Shown one piece after another: positions 34,233 through 46,205 of a stretch of DNA of 64,000 bases. Each line of letters begins with the position of its first letter. Within the stretch, counting starts at the first letter, position 1. The position numbers and the translations under genes were made by a program. Source of the DNA: Cryptomeria japonica (taxonomy: Eukaryota > Streptophyta > Pinopsida > Cupressales > Cupressaceae); the NCBI RefSeq assembly GCF_030272615.1, contig NC_081408.1, forward strand, positions 604,677,673 to 604,741,672. Direction: 5' to 3'. The notes beneath the pieces are model-generated. The model had not been told where the DNA came from, searched no databases, and saw only the letters and a list, made by a program, of their open reading frames with translations.

Positions 34233-35529
34233 TAAAGAATTCCTCAAATAGATTATATCTCATGGACTGTGATGATAGCTGGATAGGTATAAAATAATTG
34301 AATTTGATTTCCCTATATAGGGAGTGTGAGAAAGGAGATTTCGGTTGGGAAGATAGCCACCTGACAAAAATGAATTAGTAAAGGTTGCAACTCATTTACC
34401 TTCAATCGGTTGCAAATAAAACCCTTTTTGACTTTTATAAGGATAAGTGCAATTTCCTTGAGTAATATAAGGACACAAACTTGTATGAAGAATTACATGA
34501 AGATAAGAAATTCGACATAGATGAAGGCTTCAATAAGTGATTCAATTTCTTTGAAGATTTCATTTAACAACTCCTATTTAAATAATGATTTGATTAAGTT
34601 TATACTTAACAAACTTAAATATATGGATAAATTAAAATGCTGATTGAATATTGTAATGTATTTTTCAAATTATTTCATAAAAGAAAATGTCATTATCTTT
34701 TATCAATTATGATCAAATTACAAGTAAAATGGTGTTTTATTGAAATGTCATGTTCAAGAGCTATGAATTTTATTTTTCTGTGATAAGTTGAAAAACAAGT
34801 TTTTGACTTTTATAAAGACATCAAATTTAATAAAAGACTTCATGAATTAAATTTTAAGGTTAAACACCTCAATTTTCTAAGCCATTTTTATAAATGCTAA
34901 TCTCACATATCTCACATATCTCTCTAAAGAGAAACAACATCCAAAGAGAAACAACATCCAACTTTCTAAAGGACTTGATCTAGTAACCAAAGCACAACTT
35001 TCTATACAATTGGCACTAAAAAGGGTTTTGTGACTATGTACTTCTCTTATAATGGACTAATTTTGAGTTGATAAGATTATGAAATTTGATGTCATTAAAA
35101 AATATAAATGTTATACTTCACTTAATAATCAAATATTTGACCCTCGCAATCCAATGCTAAAAAAAATGAAATATTATTGAAAATTTTATCACTGTTTTGA
35201 AAATTGGGTATTCTTGTTTCATAATTGGCTAAAATCCGCAAAGTTGTGTTTGACATGGCCTTGTTGCCTCTGTGTTTTTTGGGTCAAAGAGGGTTTAAGG
35301 TTTTTGAAAGATTTAACCCTTCCTATGTTTTGGAAAAACCCTTGCGTTCTATTTTTGCATTACTTTTTCCACTTAAGTGGAAGGGTCGCTCCGTCATGAA
35401 AGTGTCCCCCCCTATAGGTTTTCCTTAGGCAGTCTTTTAAATATTTTCAATTTTTACGCCTTTGCCTATGTCTTGTTTTAATACTTGTCGGGCTTCTTAA
35501 CTATCGTGCAAGTCAAGGTTGATCCTGCA
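34233..35529. other. AT-rich non-coding DNA
   Basis: No gene recognised. It contains an 18-bp direct duplication (AAAGAGAAACAACATCCA at about 34926-34961). From about 35207 the composition changes to a less AT-rich, T/G-rich sequence that seems to belong with the following array. Short overlapping frames at 35214-35428 are not supported. Confidence 0.45.
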
Positions 35530-36790
35530 GTGTGCGTGGCTTCGCGAAGAAGAGATGCCTGTAGTTTAGCGTTCACGAAGTGGCGAAAGGGGTAAGTGGG
35601 CCCAACCAAAGGATTGTTTGTCAGATTAAATGGAATGAATCTTGTATTTGATCCAACAACTCACGTTGCTTCGCTAGCCCAAGATACATGCGACTTACCC
35701 TCTGCGAAATAGCGAAAGGGTTGGCGGGTCCCAAAGGTAAGCAGTTCCTTTGGTTAAAGGATGATCAGTTTAGAGAAGATCAACGGCTCGCGTAGATTCG
35801 CAGCCGAAAGATGTTTGTGTTTTACCTTTCGCAAAGTAGCGAAAAGGTGGAGGGCTTAGGCAAGGTGGTCACGAAGAGGTTAACAGGCAAGCAGGTTCCA
35901 AAGATCTAACGATTGTCGTTGCTTCACGAAGAAGAGTTGCCTGAGGTTTAAAGCCTGTGAAGTAGCGAAAAGGTTGGTGGGCCCAAAGGATAAGCGGGTT
36001 GTGGTTTTAAAGACCGATCAACTTGGAGTTGATCGGACGACCCACATGGATTCGTAGCCCCAAACCAAACGAAGATTACCATTCGCGAAGTAGCGAAGTG
36101 ACATGGCAATCACACGATGAATGACATGGCAAGACAAGTGGGTCGCTTGGTTGAGGGAAATAATGACTTGTCAGATGCACGTGGCTCCAAAGGATTTCTT
36201 GGGGCCCGCTTTGATTTAACCAATGATGGTGTTGAAACCCATGTGAAATAGAACATGTGGCGATCTTAGAATGGAGCCCGCTGGAGTTCTTGAGTGAATA
36301 GGAGACCGACACATAAGATTCATTCACCGGTGATGAAAAGACACGTGGTTTCTGAGCCGAGGGCCCACTTTAAAGGTTTGAGTCTGTTAAATGGTGTACA
36401 TCTCGAGATGGATCCAACAACCAACATTGTTTCACAGCCTGAAGATGCAGGGTGGTTAGTTTTCGTGAAGCACTGAAGACCGCTAGCAGTGATGGTGGTG
36501 CGCGGTTAGCAAAAAAGATTGGTGGTCACCGTAAGCAGTAAAGATAGAGTAAGTGGAAAATGATCAGACGACCAACATTGTTTCGCGCGATCAAAGTGCA
36601 CATGGTTTAGTGTTCGCGAAGTAGCGAAAAGAAGGTGGGGCCCGTTACTAATGCAGAAGGACCGGAAGAGTAAAAGCAGTGCAAGTTTCCAAGGATCCAA
36701 CAAATGTCGTTGCTTCGCGAAGGAAAGGTGTGGGGTTTTTTTAAACTCCACGAAATGGCGAAACAACGAAATAGGGAAATACTCAGAGAA
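35530..36790. repeat. About 127-bp tandem array with TTCGC...GCGAA hairpins
   Basis: The motif TTCGCGAAGTAGCGAAA or a variant occurs near 35572, 35702, 35827, 35955, 36082, 36461 (weak), 36613 and 36748. The first spacings are 125-130 bp and the later ones near multiples of that. TTCGC-GAAGTA-GCGAA forms a 5-bp stem with a 6-base loop; the copies at 36082 and 36613 are exact. A second motif, GTTGCTTCGCGAAG, and GGTGGGCCC(AAAGG) recur at fixed places in each unit. The array lies upstream of the large ORF at 37099 with about 300 bp between. Confidence 0.8.
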
Positions 36791-37098
36791 CTGGTGATCC
36801 ATTGGAGCCCGTTTTTGAATTCGATTTGCGAATTCAATTCTAAGTTGATGGCCGAAGCATGCGGGATTAATTTCTCAATTCAATGCCAAGTTGCCATATT
36901 AAGGTCCGCATCAATTGAATATTGGCACCATTTCAACGAATTTGTTGCAGAGGAGCTGGTGCAGAGTGAATTTTTTTAGGAGAATAATAGGTTTTTGTTT
37001 CTTGCTTGCTAATTACAGTTTGAAAATCGGTACTTTATTGTGTGCTTGCCTTATTAGGGTTGTATTTGAATCTTAATTGATATAATTGCATTAACGGG
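36791..37098 (+). other. Leader between the array and the large ORF
   Basis: About 300 bp with no array motif. It ends ATTGCATTAACGGG before the ATG at 37099, so the start codon has G at +4 and A/G-rich bases before it. No clear TATA box is seen close by. Confidence 0.4.
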
Positions 37099-40000
37099 AT
37101 GGCACCAAGAAGGGAGTTCATAGGAAAGGTAAATTACCAATATAGGAATATATGTGATGTCTTCCTAGAACAATTGACCATGTCCTCAAATGCTGCGGCC
37201 AAAATCAAAGAATTAGTTCCTAAAGCCCCCCGTCTAAGGATTGGAGATGATTTATATGAAAAGGGTAGATGGTTGAGGGATTCACAAATAGAGATTTCAG
37301 GGCTGGGTCTTTTTAAAGTGGGATTCAGCCAGAGACAAGCTAGTGCCCCAATGAACAACATATGGGAACTAGATGTCGGAAAGCTCTAGTCCCTGGGGTG
37401 TTTATGGATGTAGACTTGCTAACCCAAATCGCACACAATTATCATCCTGTTGCTAGATGTGTGAGGAATGTCAATGGAGGAGCCCTGATAGAAATCAATG
37501 ATGATCAATTCAGGAATGTTTTCAAGCTCAGTGAGGCATCAAATTTATTAGAGCCTATTGACTTTGAAACATTGGCCCAGGTTTATGATGTGTAGAAAGA
37601 TCACCTTAGGAGTGGCCCTTTGAAGGAGTTTTTTGTTAAAATAGGAGGGTTAACTGTAGTGGGCCCTAGCACCATTGAACCCTTTTCCCTGAATTTGTTC
37701 ACTTTAAGGGCCAAGGGAATGTATTGGTCACTATGTCAGATCCTTGGGGAAGATGCTAAAACAACCATGCCAACCCATTATATGTTAATGATGACACAAA
37801 TTCTGAACCCCTCTCTAGAAGTGATATTTGATTATGCACCTTACCTCACTGATGCAAATCATGTAGGGCTTGTATGGATAAAAAATGGTAAGGTGGATAG
37901 ACCTTTTGGATGGTATTCTCTTCTAATGCACATATTTTTGTTCAAAGGATCTGATTATTTTGCTAAGGAAATGGATTTGATCAAAGAAAAGGAAGGTGAG
38001 GAGATGACAAAGAGGATGCCAGTTATTTGAAGTTTGATAGATGCTTTGCATCTAGGCTTAGGATTCTTCTATGCCCACAAAACCCTAGGATCCCAAAGGC
38101 TCTTTTGGAGTTCCTCAGACCTAAGGAGTTTGCTGAAGGTATTAAGATTGTTCATAATTGGGGTGATATGTATTTGTACCCTGTTTCTACAGTTTTCAGA
38201 GTTTATGGTTTCAAAGGCACTCCATATTTATTGCCTTATCAAGTCCCATTGAAAATAGGGATTGCAGAGGTCTTTAGGCAAATTGGAGGTGTGCAAGAGG
38301 CAGAGCTAACAAATAGGGGTAAAGGGACTATTTTCCCAACTGTTACCATGGCCCATCAATTCGTGATCACCAAAGGTGGTTGGAAATTCTTTGATGACTT
38401 TTTTCAACTGTATAGGTTGTCTACTGCAGTAACCAGGTTTGCTGACCCTGAGGATTTTTTCAATGGCATGTTCAGGAGAAGAGCAATATGCAAAGGTAGG
38501 CCACACCAATTTCATTTCCTTGATGACCTAATTAGAAATGAATTCAATTTGGATGAGCAAAAATTGAGGAAAGAAAAGTGGGTGGCATACAAAAAGGGTT
38601 TGGATTTCATTCATCAATTTGATAGCAGTTATGACCCTCTGTCTAGCTTCAATCCCTTTGAGGAAAAGATCAAATTTTTAATTCTTCAGTTTGAAGATTT
38701 AATACAAACTCTGAAAGAAAAGAGGGAGGCTATAATAAGAGACAACCCTGACAAGGCTAAGTTAGTTCTAACTAAGCCTTCCTTTGCTAAAGTCATCCCT
38801 CCCAGTGATTATGTGATGCACAAAAGGTCAAAATATAGTGTATTGATGCCAGTAACAAGTGAGCCTTCCACTTCAAGAGGGAAGACAACAATTGAAGATG
38901 TCATTGACATCCAAGAATCCCCTAAAAGGAAGAGGGTTGGGAAAGAAGTGCAAGCAAGTGAACCTCTGTATTCTCCATCTCAATCCCCTATCCATATAGG
39001 AGATGAGCATGCAGTAGCAGAACAATTGTTGCAGTTAGGAAGCCTTAGAGAGATTGCTTACACCTATGAAGAGACATGAGAGGGAATGCCAGAAGAGCCA
39101 CCTAGTGCCGAGATGAACTTAACTGAAGATGAGTTCAAAGGTAAGGAGTTAGACTTGACTGTCAAGCAAGCTAGTGAAGAATTCCTAGCTGACAACAATT
39201 TTGTCACAACAGGGGCATTCATGCAATTTGTATGGAAACAAAATATTGAACAATTCAAGGCGAGATGTGAAAAGAGAATGAGTGAGCAGCCTCACAAAGA
39301 TACAACCTTAGTAGAAGAAGAAGTTAAACAAGAAATGATGGCTGAATTCAAAGCCATCACTCCTGAAGCAGGAAGGGAAATGGTGTCAAAGGCTGGTGTT
39401 CTACTCCTCCCTGAATGGGATATAGAAGATGCCTTGGTACTTGAAGCAGTCAGGAAAGAGACCAAGCCTATGGAGGGAGTGACATTCAACAAAGATAATG
39501 CCGCTTTGGTCATGTGGTCCCTAAAGAGGGATGAAAATAGAAAAAGGAAGGATACCTCAGGATCTAACTTTCTAGGAGGCATGATAGTAAGAAGAGTTCA
39601 GGATACAGGGGTGGTAGAGGCCGCTAGCACAGTTTTAGAAACTACAAAATTTAATGTAGCAGTGGCAGAAAAGGAGGCAAAGGAAAAGGCTAATCTCCAG
39701 TTGAAATTAGAAACAATCTTGAAGGCTTATAATGAAGCCAAAGAAGGAATAGCTAACCGAGATAAAATCTTTGTTGAATTGAAGCGTCAATTGGCAGGAC
39801 AGTACCATCGAGGTGAGTCCTCTACTCTAATGATAGCTTCTTCTCCTGTACAACCTCCACCTACCAGTCCTATTATAGAATTTTCCCCTTCTCCTATGCC
39901 TTCTAGTTTTCAGCCAGCTGAGACCATTCAACATGAATTGGAGAAGTTAAAATAGGCTCAGGTTCTGTTTGCAAGTAAATATGAGGAAAGGGTAAAGGCC

Positions 40001-40693
40001 ACAATTTTGAGCTTTGCTGAAATAATAGGGTCTTCCATGGTGCACAATAGAATGAAGATGATTTTTGATATTTGGAATGAGTTGAATGAAGACAAGGCTA
40101 TTCTGGAGCCAATTTTGGATAAGTGGATGCCAAGAGAAGTGGATCTAGAACTTATGTGTGCCTCCTATGATGAAGCAATATCGGATGCTATTATTAAATC
40201 TACATGTGATTTAGCAAAAGGTCTAACCAAGTTAGCAGAAGGAAGAACCAATGTGGAGAGGAAAGCCAACTTGTATAGGAAAGAATATTCTGAGCGTAAA
40301 TTTGAATTGTTTCCTGGGGGTTTTGTTAACCAAAATCAGTTGAAGGAGAAATAGGTATGGCTTGATGAGCTGGGAGATAACTTGTCTCTAAGGGTGAATG
40401 GAATCATTGATACAGATGACACATCCCTATTTGTCAAGACAGTTAAAGAAATAGAAAAGATAAAGTCACATTATGGCTTTTTGAATTCAGAGGTTAATAA
40501 AGTGATAAACTCTTGGAAAAGGTTGGCTAAGTTGAAGGAAAAAATTGTTGGCTACTCATGGCCTGCTAATGACGTTTTCCAAGAGTGGACCAAGAAATAT
40601 GCGGTGCAAGAAGAAGGAATCCCAGAGCAGTTAGAAGATGTTACAAAGGAGAAACAAACTGAAGAGGCCGTTGATACTGAAAAGGACTTGTAA
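37099..40693 (+). pseudogene. Large unrecognised gag-like ORF (copy D, about 1,190 codons, few lesions)
   Basis: A 3.6-kb coding region readable across three frames: 37099 to about 37380, then to about 38029, then one frame to 40693. It has two frameshifts and four in-frame stops (37593, 39077, 39953, 40352). The N-terminal 600 residues or so look globular, with motifs such as YHPVARCVRNVNGGALIEI, THYMLMMTQIL and FRVYGFKGTPYLLPYQVP. The middle has a basic KRKR tract and Ser/Pro-rich linker (about 38830-38990). The rest is Glu/Lys-rich and probably coiled coil (VAVAEKEAKEKANLQLKLE), with a Pro/Ser linker near 39850. No zinc knuckle, protease, RT or transposase motif is visible. I do not recognise the family; a remote link to copies A-C or to plant mobile-domain-type proteins is possible but unproven. 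No flanking LTR pair was found. Confidence 0.65.
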
Positions 40694-41801
40694 CTATTTC
40701 TTGGAGGACATTGTGGTTTGTAACAAACTTTTCTTAGGAATGTCCGAAGCTTGTATGCATCCATGATGTTATAAATGGATACCAGGACTAATAGAAAAGG
40801 GATCACAAGAATTTTTGTAAAGAAACTCTACAGAAATATATCTGGGTTTTTTCTAGCTATTACAGAGAAATACTTTGAATCATGTAAGAATTATTTTCAA
40901 AAAATGAATATACAGATACGGATCAATACTTTTCAGGCCTAAATCTATGTTGTCTTCTGGTGTGCACTCGTTAATTTGCTGGTTTCATTTGAATAGTCTA
41001 GGGTAATTTGATTGAACATGGATTGTAAGGCAATCATATGGATGTGTTTCTAGCTTTTCTCTTCAAGGGAGAGGAAGTAAATATGCATGAAATATCTCTA
41101 TCAGTAAATCAATTGTTTGCTCATTTTGAATTTGATGAACGGTTTTAGTTTTAAGAGGATAAAACTCATGTATGTGTTAGGCATGTATGGGGTTAATTAA
41201 GGCCGAGGTGGTGAAATGTGTGCAGTTATTCAGTTTTGGAATTCTAATTTGATTTGGGTGACTCTGTAGCCCGAATAAGGCACTGGTATCCAGTTGTGGT
41301 TTTCTTTCTATTTTTCTTGGAGATCAATACTAAAAATGAGTATAAGCTTTTCTATTAATGTTTTAGTTCTATTAAGGTGATAAAGTCCATAGGTTTCTAG
41401 CATTAGTTTACTATGGATCTGAAATCTTAAGAGTGTGAAAGTTTTCACAGAAGGTATACCCACCTGAACTTTGGATAAGTTCAAAGTGTAGAAGGTTTTG
41501 TTAAAACCTTGTTATATGTTTTTTTGGAGTTCTGTTCTTCCTCAGTGTCCTCTTCATTTGCAAATAGAGTTATTGTATTCCTAACAGGGAGGAGAGAAGG
41601 GAATCAGAATTTGAGAACAACATAAAATATCACACTTATAAAAAGGAATAGTTAGAATTTCCTTACCTGACCTTGATAAATTGGTTTTAAATCAATAGAG
41701 AAGGAACACTAAATATATAGAACAAATGGCCTTGCACGTGTGTTGATTTAGCATAAATAATTTTTCCATCAAGTTTTATATGTCTTCTAGTATAACCTGT
41801 A
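40694..41801. other. Non-coding DNA between the large ORF and the chromovirus LTR
   Basis: A+T-rich sequence, with no recognised gene, LTR end or repeat. The first few hundred bases may be the 3' untranslated region of the element that carried the large ORF. Confidence 0.4.
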
Positions 41802-42622
41802 TGTCACAACCCTCCTTTATCACTTTTTGATTTAAATACAATTCTATTATATTTTTGGTTAAACTACTTAAAATGATTGAATAAATGTTATAAAAGAATA
41901 AAATGAACACACACACACACACACTTGGAGAATATAATTCAAAAGGCATTATTTTTATTTATTTATTTTCCACTCCCAATTATGGCACATGTTGTAGGAA
42001 GAATATGAAGCTTCTAGAGGAATCTCCACCACCTTGCATGTAACTCCCCCACTAAGTTTAATCAATTTGCATGAGTCCAATATTGGAAAAGAATCTCTTT
42101 TTTTAATTAAATTCTCTAGATAGTGGAATTGAGGGATTTTTCTTATAAAATTGTATGCAAGTTTCAAAGAAGGGAGTTGATTATGTTTTGAAGGAAATTT
42201 CCCAAGTTTTAGTAGTAGGATCTTCTTTGGTAGTCTCATTTTCGTTGGAGGATTTTTTTAAGTTGTTGTTTGAAGGATTTCTCTCAAGTTGCAAGGAAGG
42301 ATCAAAAGGATAGCTAGAGGATTCAACATCAAGCTTTAGTAAACCAGGTTCTCTCCTTTTGTCATATGAGGAATTTGTATATCAAAAAATATATAGTTTC
42401 TAGATTCTTTCGATGAATATAGTTTTCTGGAAGAAATCATCTCGTAATTGCTAGATAGGAAGAAAATCTATTTTGTTTCCTTAAAGAAATGCAGTGATAT
42501 AATTCTTTCTCTTTTTAAATACAAATGCAGATTTCTCTTGCATATTTTATTTGATCTATTTAAAAGGTAGAAAATCAATTTTTTTGCTTTTTTGTTTTCT
42601 CTTGAAAACTAGAGATGATATT

Positions 42623-42775
42623 GAATAAAATAAATAAATAAATCTCTTTGTGAATGAATAAATAAATCTCTCTCTCTGTGAATGAATAAATAAATCTCTC
42701 TGTGTGAAGAAATAAATCTCTCTGTGAGTGAAGAAATAAATCTCTCTATGAATGAAGAAATAAATCCTCCTCTCT
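42623..42775. repeat. Minisatellite, about 28-31-bp unit
   Basis: About five units of AATAAATCTCTCTGTGAATG with alternating AATAAATAAA or AAGAAATAAA and variable (CT)n length. It lies within the chromovirus LTR. Confidence 0.8.
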
Positions 42776-43028
42776 AAACATTAGTTGAGAAATAGAATAT
42801 AAATCCCTCTGTGTGAGCTTTGTATTTCTCAGTATAAACATCTTCCTATTTCTTTGATAATCTGTGCATCGCTGGAGCAAATTATTTCTCTGTTATATTT
42901 TCGTTCCTAGGATTAAATTATTATTTTCACTCTTACATTAATGTTTTTTTTTATATATACACATACCTGTTATATACTCTTCTTTTATGTAATTTAATAA
43001 TCTAGAAATGTAATCCTCATGTATATAA

Positions 43029-43030
<2 letters not shown>

Positions 43031-43099
<69 letters not shown>
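43031..43099. repeat. (AC)n microsatellite, 34 units
   Basis: An uninterrupted AC run of 69 bases, about 20 bp left of the solo copia LTR. Shorter AC runs are at 5160-5190 and 41906-41924. Confidence 0.98.
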
Positions 43100-43102
<3 letters not shown>

Positions 43103-43121
43103 CACATATACTACTTATCAA

Positions 43122-44296
43122 GTTGCCATTAGTTTTATGTTCAAAGTTATTCTATATACTCTAGTCGGTTACTACTACTGAAATATTCAGTCGGTATGAA
43201 CAGTCAAGTCGGTTACAGAAGAAAGTAGTCTCAGAGCGCAGTATACACTGAGCTGTCTACCGAGTATCATTCCATGTCTACCAAGTAGCAAAGATGACAC
43301 ACCGAAATGATATACACCGAGTAAAACATGTTACTAGATTCATTGAACCTGGACATACATATGAAAATGTGTTAGAAGATCGAGGCACATCTAACCGTTA
43401 TCACATTGGAAATTGCACTTAAAGATTGTGTATGATTTTGAGGTCATCTAACCAATGAAATATTTTGCATGGTTATTCATTCGATAAAACATGTTTGTAA
43501 GATCGAAGCAATTAATGGATCACCGACATAAGAGATCTATTTATACAACATGGATTTAGATAAAAAAAATATATGTAGCATGACAGAAAGGAAGATATAG
43601 AAATATACAAAGCAAGACATGTGAAAGCACTAAGTGTTATGACTGTTACAGAGACACAAAGGTCACCGAGAAGGATTTCAGAGAACAGTCAAAGAACAGA
43701 GTAAACAAAAGGGTTTATCGAGTTACTATATGGGGTACCGAGGTATGCTATAAGCAAGGTAATCTTATTCTGAGCACATAGAATCTTCTATAACATTCTG
43801 GATGTAAAGTTGCAGATATTTGTAATAGTTTTATTGTAATATTTTGAAGTTGTAAGAGAAACCTTTAATAGGGTAAAAGACTCTAATCAAGTCTATAAAT
43901 TGTAAAGCCTCTAACCAGGTGCAACACTTAGATGAATTGTTGTAAAATCCTCTAGCAAGGTAGATCTAACAGATCTTGTTACTCCTAACAGGGTAAGCTA
44001 TCAGAAATAGCTAAACATGTAGCTCTAACCGAGCACCCTTTATTATTGCAGTAGTGAAGTTGTGGGTGCCATCCCCACCGCAGTTTTTCTCTCTAACCAA
44101 GAGTTTATGCGTAACCAAAACATATGTGTTATGGAGTGAATCATGTATGATTGTTATCTATTTGTTTTAGCTTTATATTATGTTACTGCACTATTTAGTT
44201 TATGCATAACAGTAAAGTTATTGTTGAAGAGAAGTTTTGGAGTACTGATTTACCCCTCCCCTCTCAGTACATTAGCTTTCCATATTGGGCCTAACA
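43122..44296 (+). mobile_element. Solo copia-type LTR inside the chromovirus LTR
   Basis: The right end, CCCCTCCCCTCTCAGTACAT ... GGGCCTAACA, is the usual 3' end of plant copia LTRs. Upstream are repeated short phrases such as CTCTAACCAGG and CTCTAACCGAGC. The left end (TTGCCATTAG) lacks a full TGTTG start and may be slightly truncated. No PBS follows at 44297. After it, AT-rich chromovirus-LTR sequence resumes. Confidence 0.6.
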
Positions 44297-44403
44297 TATA
44301 TATATATACAAAATTTATTTCAAATGTTAAAATTTATTAAATGTTGCAAGGAGAATATAAATTAGCAACAACATGGTATTCGAAAATTATTTCGAATGAA
44401 TAA

Positions 44404-44590
44404 TAGATGGCATGCAGGGGCAGCGGTTATTGTAACCGTCGGGGGCAGTGGTACCCTCCACTACCCCTGCGGTCACTGTCACAGCAGTGGCTGCAGGGGA
44501 AGTGGAGGGGCCCGCGGTGTCCCCTCAACCTTGCAGGCCTGCGCATGCAGGACCACAGGGGTGATGGGACCCGTGGTCCCCACCCCCCCT
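44404..44590. repeat. GC-rich hairpin island in the chromovirus LTR
   Basis: Inverted repeats in series: CGGTTA-TTG-TAACCG at 44424-44438; GGGG.AGTGG-TACCCT-CCACT.CCCC at 44442-44467; CACTG...CAGTG near 44476-44491; the palindrome GCAGGCCTGC at 44533-44542; and GGACCAC.GGG...CCC-GTGGTCC at 44550-44579 with a one-base bulge. It sits in strongly AT-rich flanks at the same distance from the LTR end as the island at 32131. Two overlapping frames across it are not genes. Confidence 0.85.
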
Positions 44591-46187
44591 ATTTACTATT
44601 AAAACAAACAATTCACTTATTTTATTTTTATAGTTAGTTTTTTTTTAATTTATTCCTTTTAAATTGTAATTTGGAATTTTAGTAATTACTTTGGGTTAAA
44701 TTTTAAGTAATTGCTAATAATTGCTTTAGTTAAAATTTAAGTTAATAAAATTAGGATTATTGTGTAGAAGATTTGAAATTTAAATTTTTTGTCTCAATCC
44801 CTTTGAGGATCTATTGGATTACTTGATTGATGATTTTAGGCTCACTTAAAAACAAATAAGTCTTATTATTATGATTCGATCCAAAATTTCCAAAAGTATA
44901 AACTAATTGCTCATTTGGAACTAGTAACTCTATAATTAAATATTCTCACGATAGAAGTAAACATTGCTTAATTTTGTATGTAAATGACACTATTTTTGCA
45001 TCATGTGTATTGCTTATATATTAAATTGTATTCATTGATGAGCAAGTTACATTTCCATTATCTTCATGCAAGTTACATGTTTTTTTCATAATTGTCATTA
45101 TTATACCATTATATATTAATTAGTTTAGTTGTAGAAGAATGGTATTTCTTTTTATCAAATGGTACTTGGTTGCCATCGAAGTAGTTAAAATTCGCAATGT
45201 CTAATTAGGTACATTCATTTCGTGATTAATTTCAAGCATGATGATTTCATAGCTTCTTAGTTAGAAAACTAAACAAAGGAAGTTGGAAAACCAAAACCTA
45301 GCAGCGTTCGGTATATACAGTGCCTCTGGGTCATGCTTACGGGTAATGCCATCGTGTTGAACTACTGCACTTAATGCCTAATAAAGCTGCATCAACGACG
45401 TTTGTGGCATCGTCCCTATAAATCGTCGGGGAGTAATAAGGGACACTTGGAAGTTAAAATCCAAGGGGCGGGTAATCCCTCTTGGATCGATAATCTAACA
45501 AGATAATCCTTAAATGATTTTACATCCGTTGAGTTAAACCATAGTTAACCCACCCCCTTTAGGTTTGATTAAGTAAAATGCTTTTATGAAATTGATTTAA
45601 ATCTTGCAGAGATATTGGTGATTGACAATTTGGTCAAGGGTGACGCTTATGATAGGTGTTAGGATGTAGTTGTTTTAGGCCACAAACAATAGGCCATCTT
45701 GAGGCTTTGTTTAAGCGCTACCACCGTGGGTAGCAACCGCAGAGAAATTGTCTGGGACATTGACCCTAGAAAGGGTTGCGTACCCACTAATCAATTTACA
45801 TCAAACCATAGAATAGAAAATAGAACTACATACTTTATGCCTCGATCCCGTGCCGAAACGGGTATGTAGGCAGTCTTGGGACAAAGTTGTCCCTAGTACT
45901 CAGGCGTTCGTGGGTGGAGTCTAGGCTTGGTAAGAAGGAGGATTGAGTAAGAATCCTAATTTGAAAGATAATTAAAATGGAAAAAGTAATTCAATGCATA
46001 CTCGGAAGGAATCCTATATGGATTCTCTTGACTTCCCGATGCTTTAAGCCAAATTCCGAGGTGGAATTCAAGCTTGTATTATGTTATTTAATTACTCTTA
46101 AGGACGGTGACCTCGGTGCACTTTTGTTAGAAGAGTGTAGTACTTAGTGAGTGGCTCAGGACCCAAGTGGTCTCGATGAGTCTAAGT

Positions 46188-46199
46188 CTCTGGCCAGAG
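46188..46199. repeat. 12-bp perfect palindrome
   Basis: CTCTGGCCAGAG, immediately before the tandem hairpin array in the LTR. Confidence 0.9.
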
Positions 46200-46205
46200 C
46201 ACCTC

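Noticed and set aside
37099-40693. Host nuclear gene with introns
   Set aside because: Frame changes occur without recognisable GT...AG introns, and stops are single-base lesions, so decay of an intronless element-type ORF fits better.
44396-44637. Two overlapping Gly/Cys-rich frames
   Set aside because: By-products of the GC-rich hairpin island in the chromovirus LTR.
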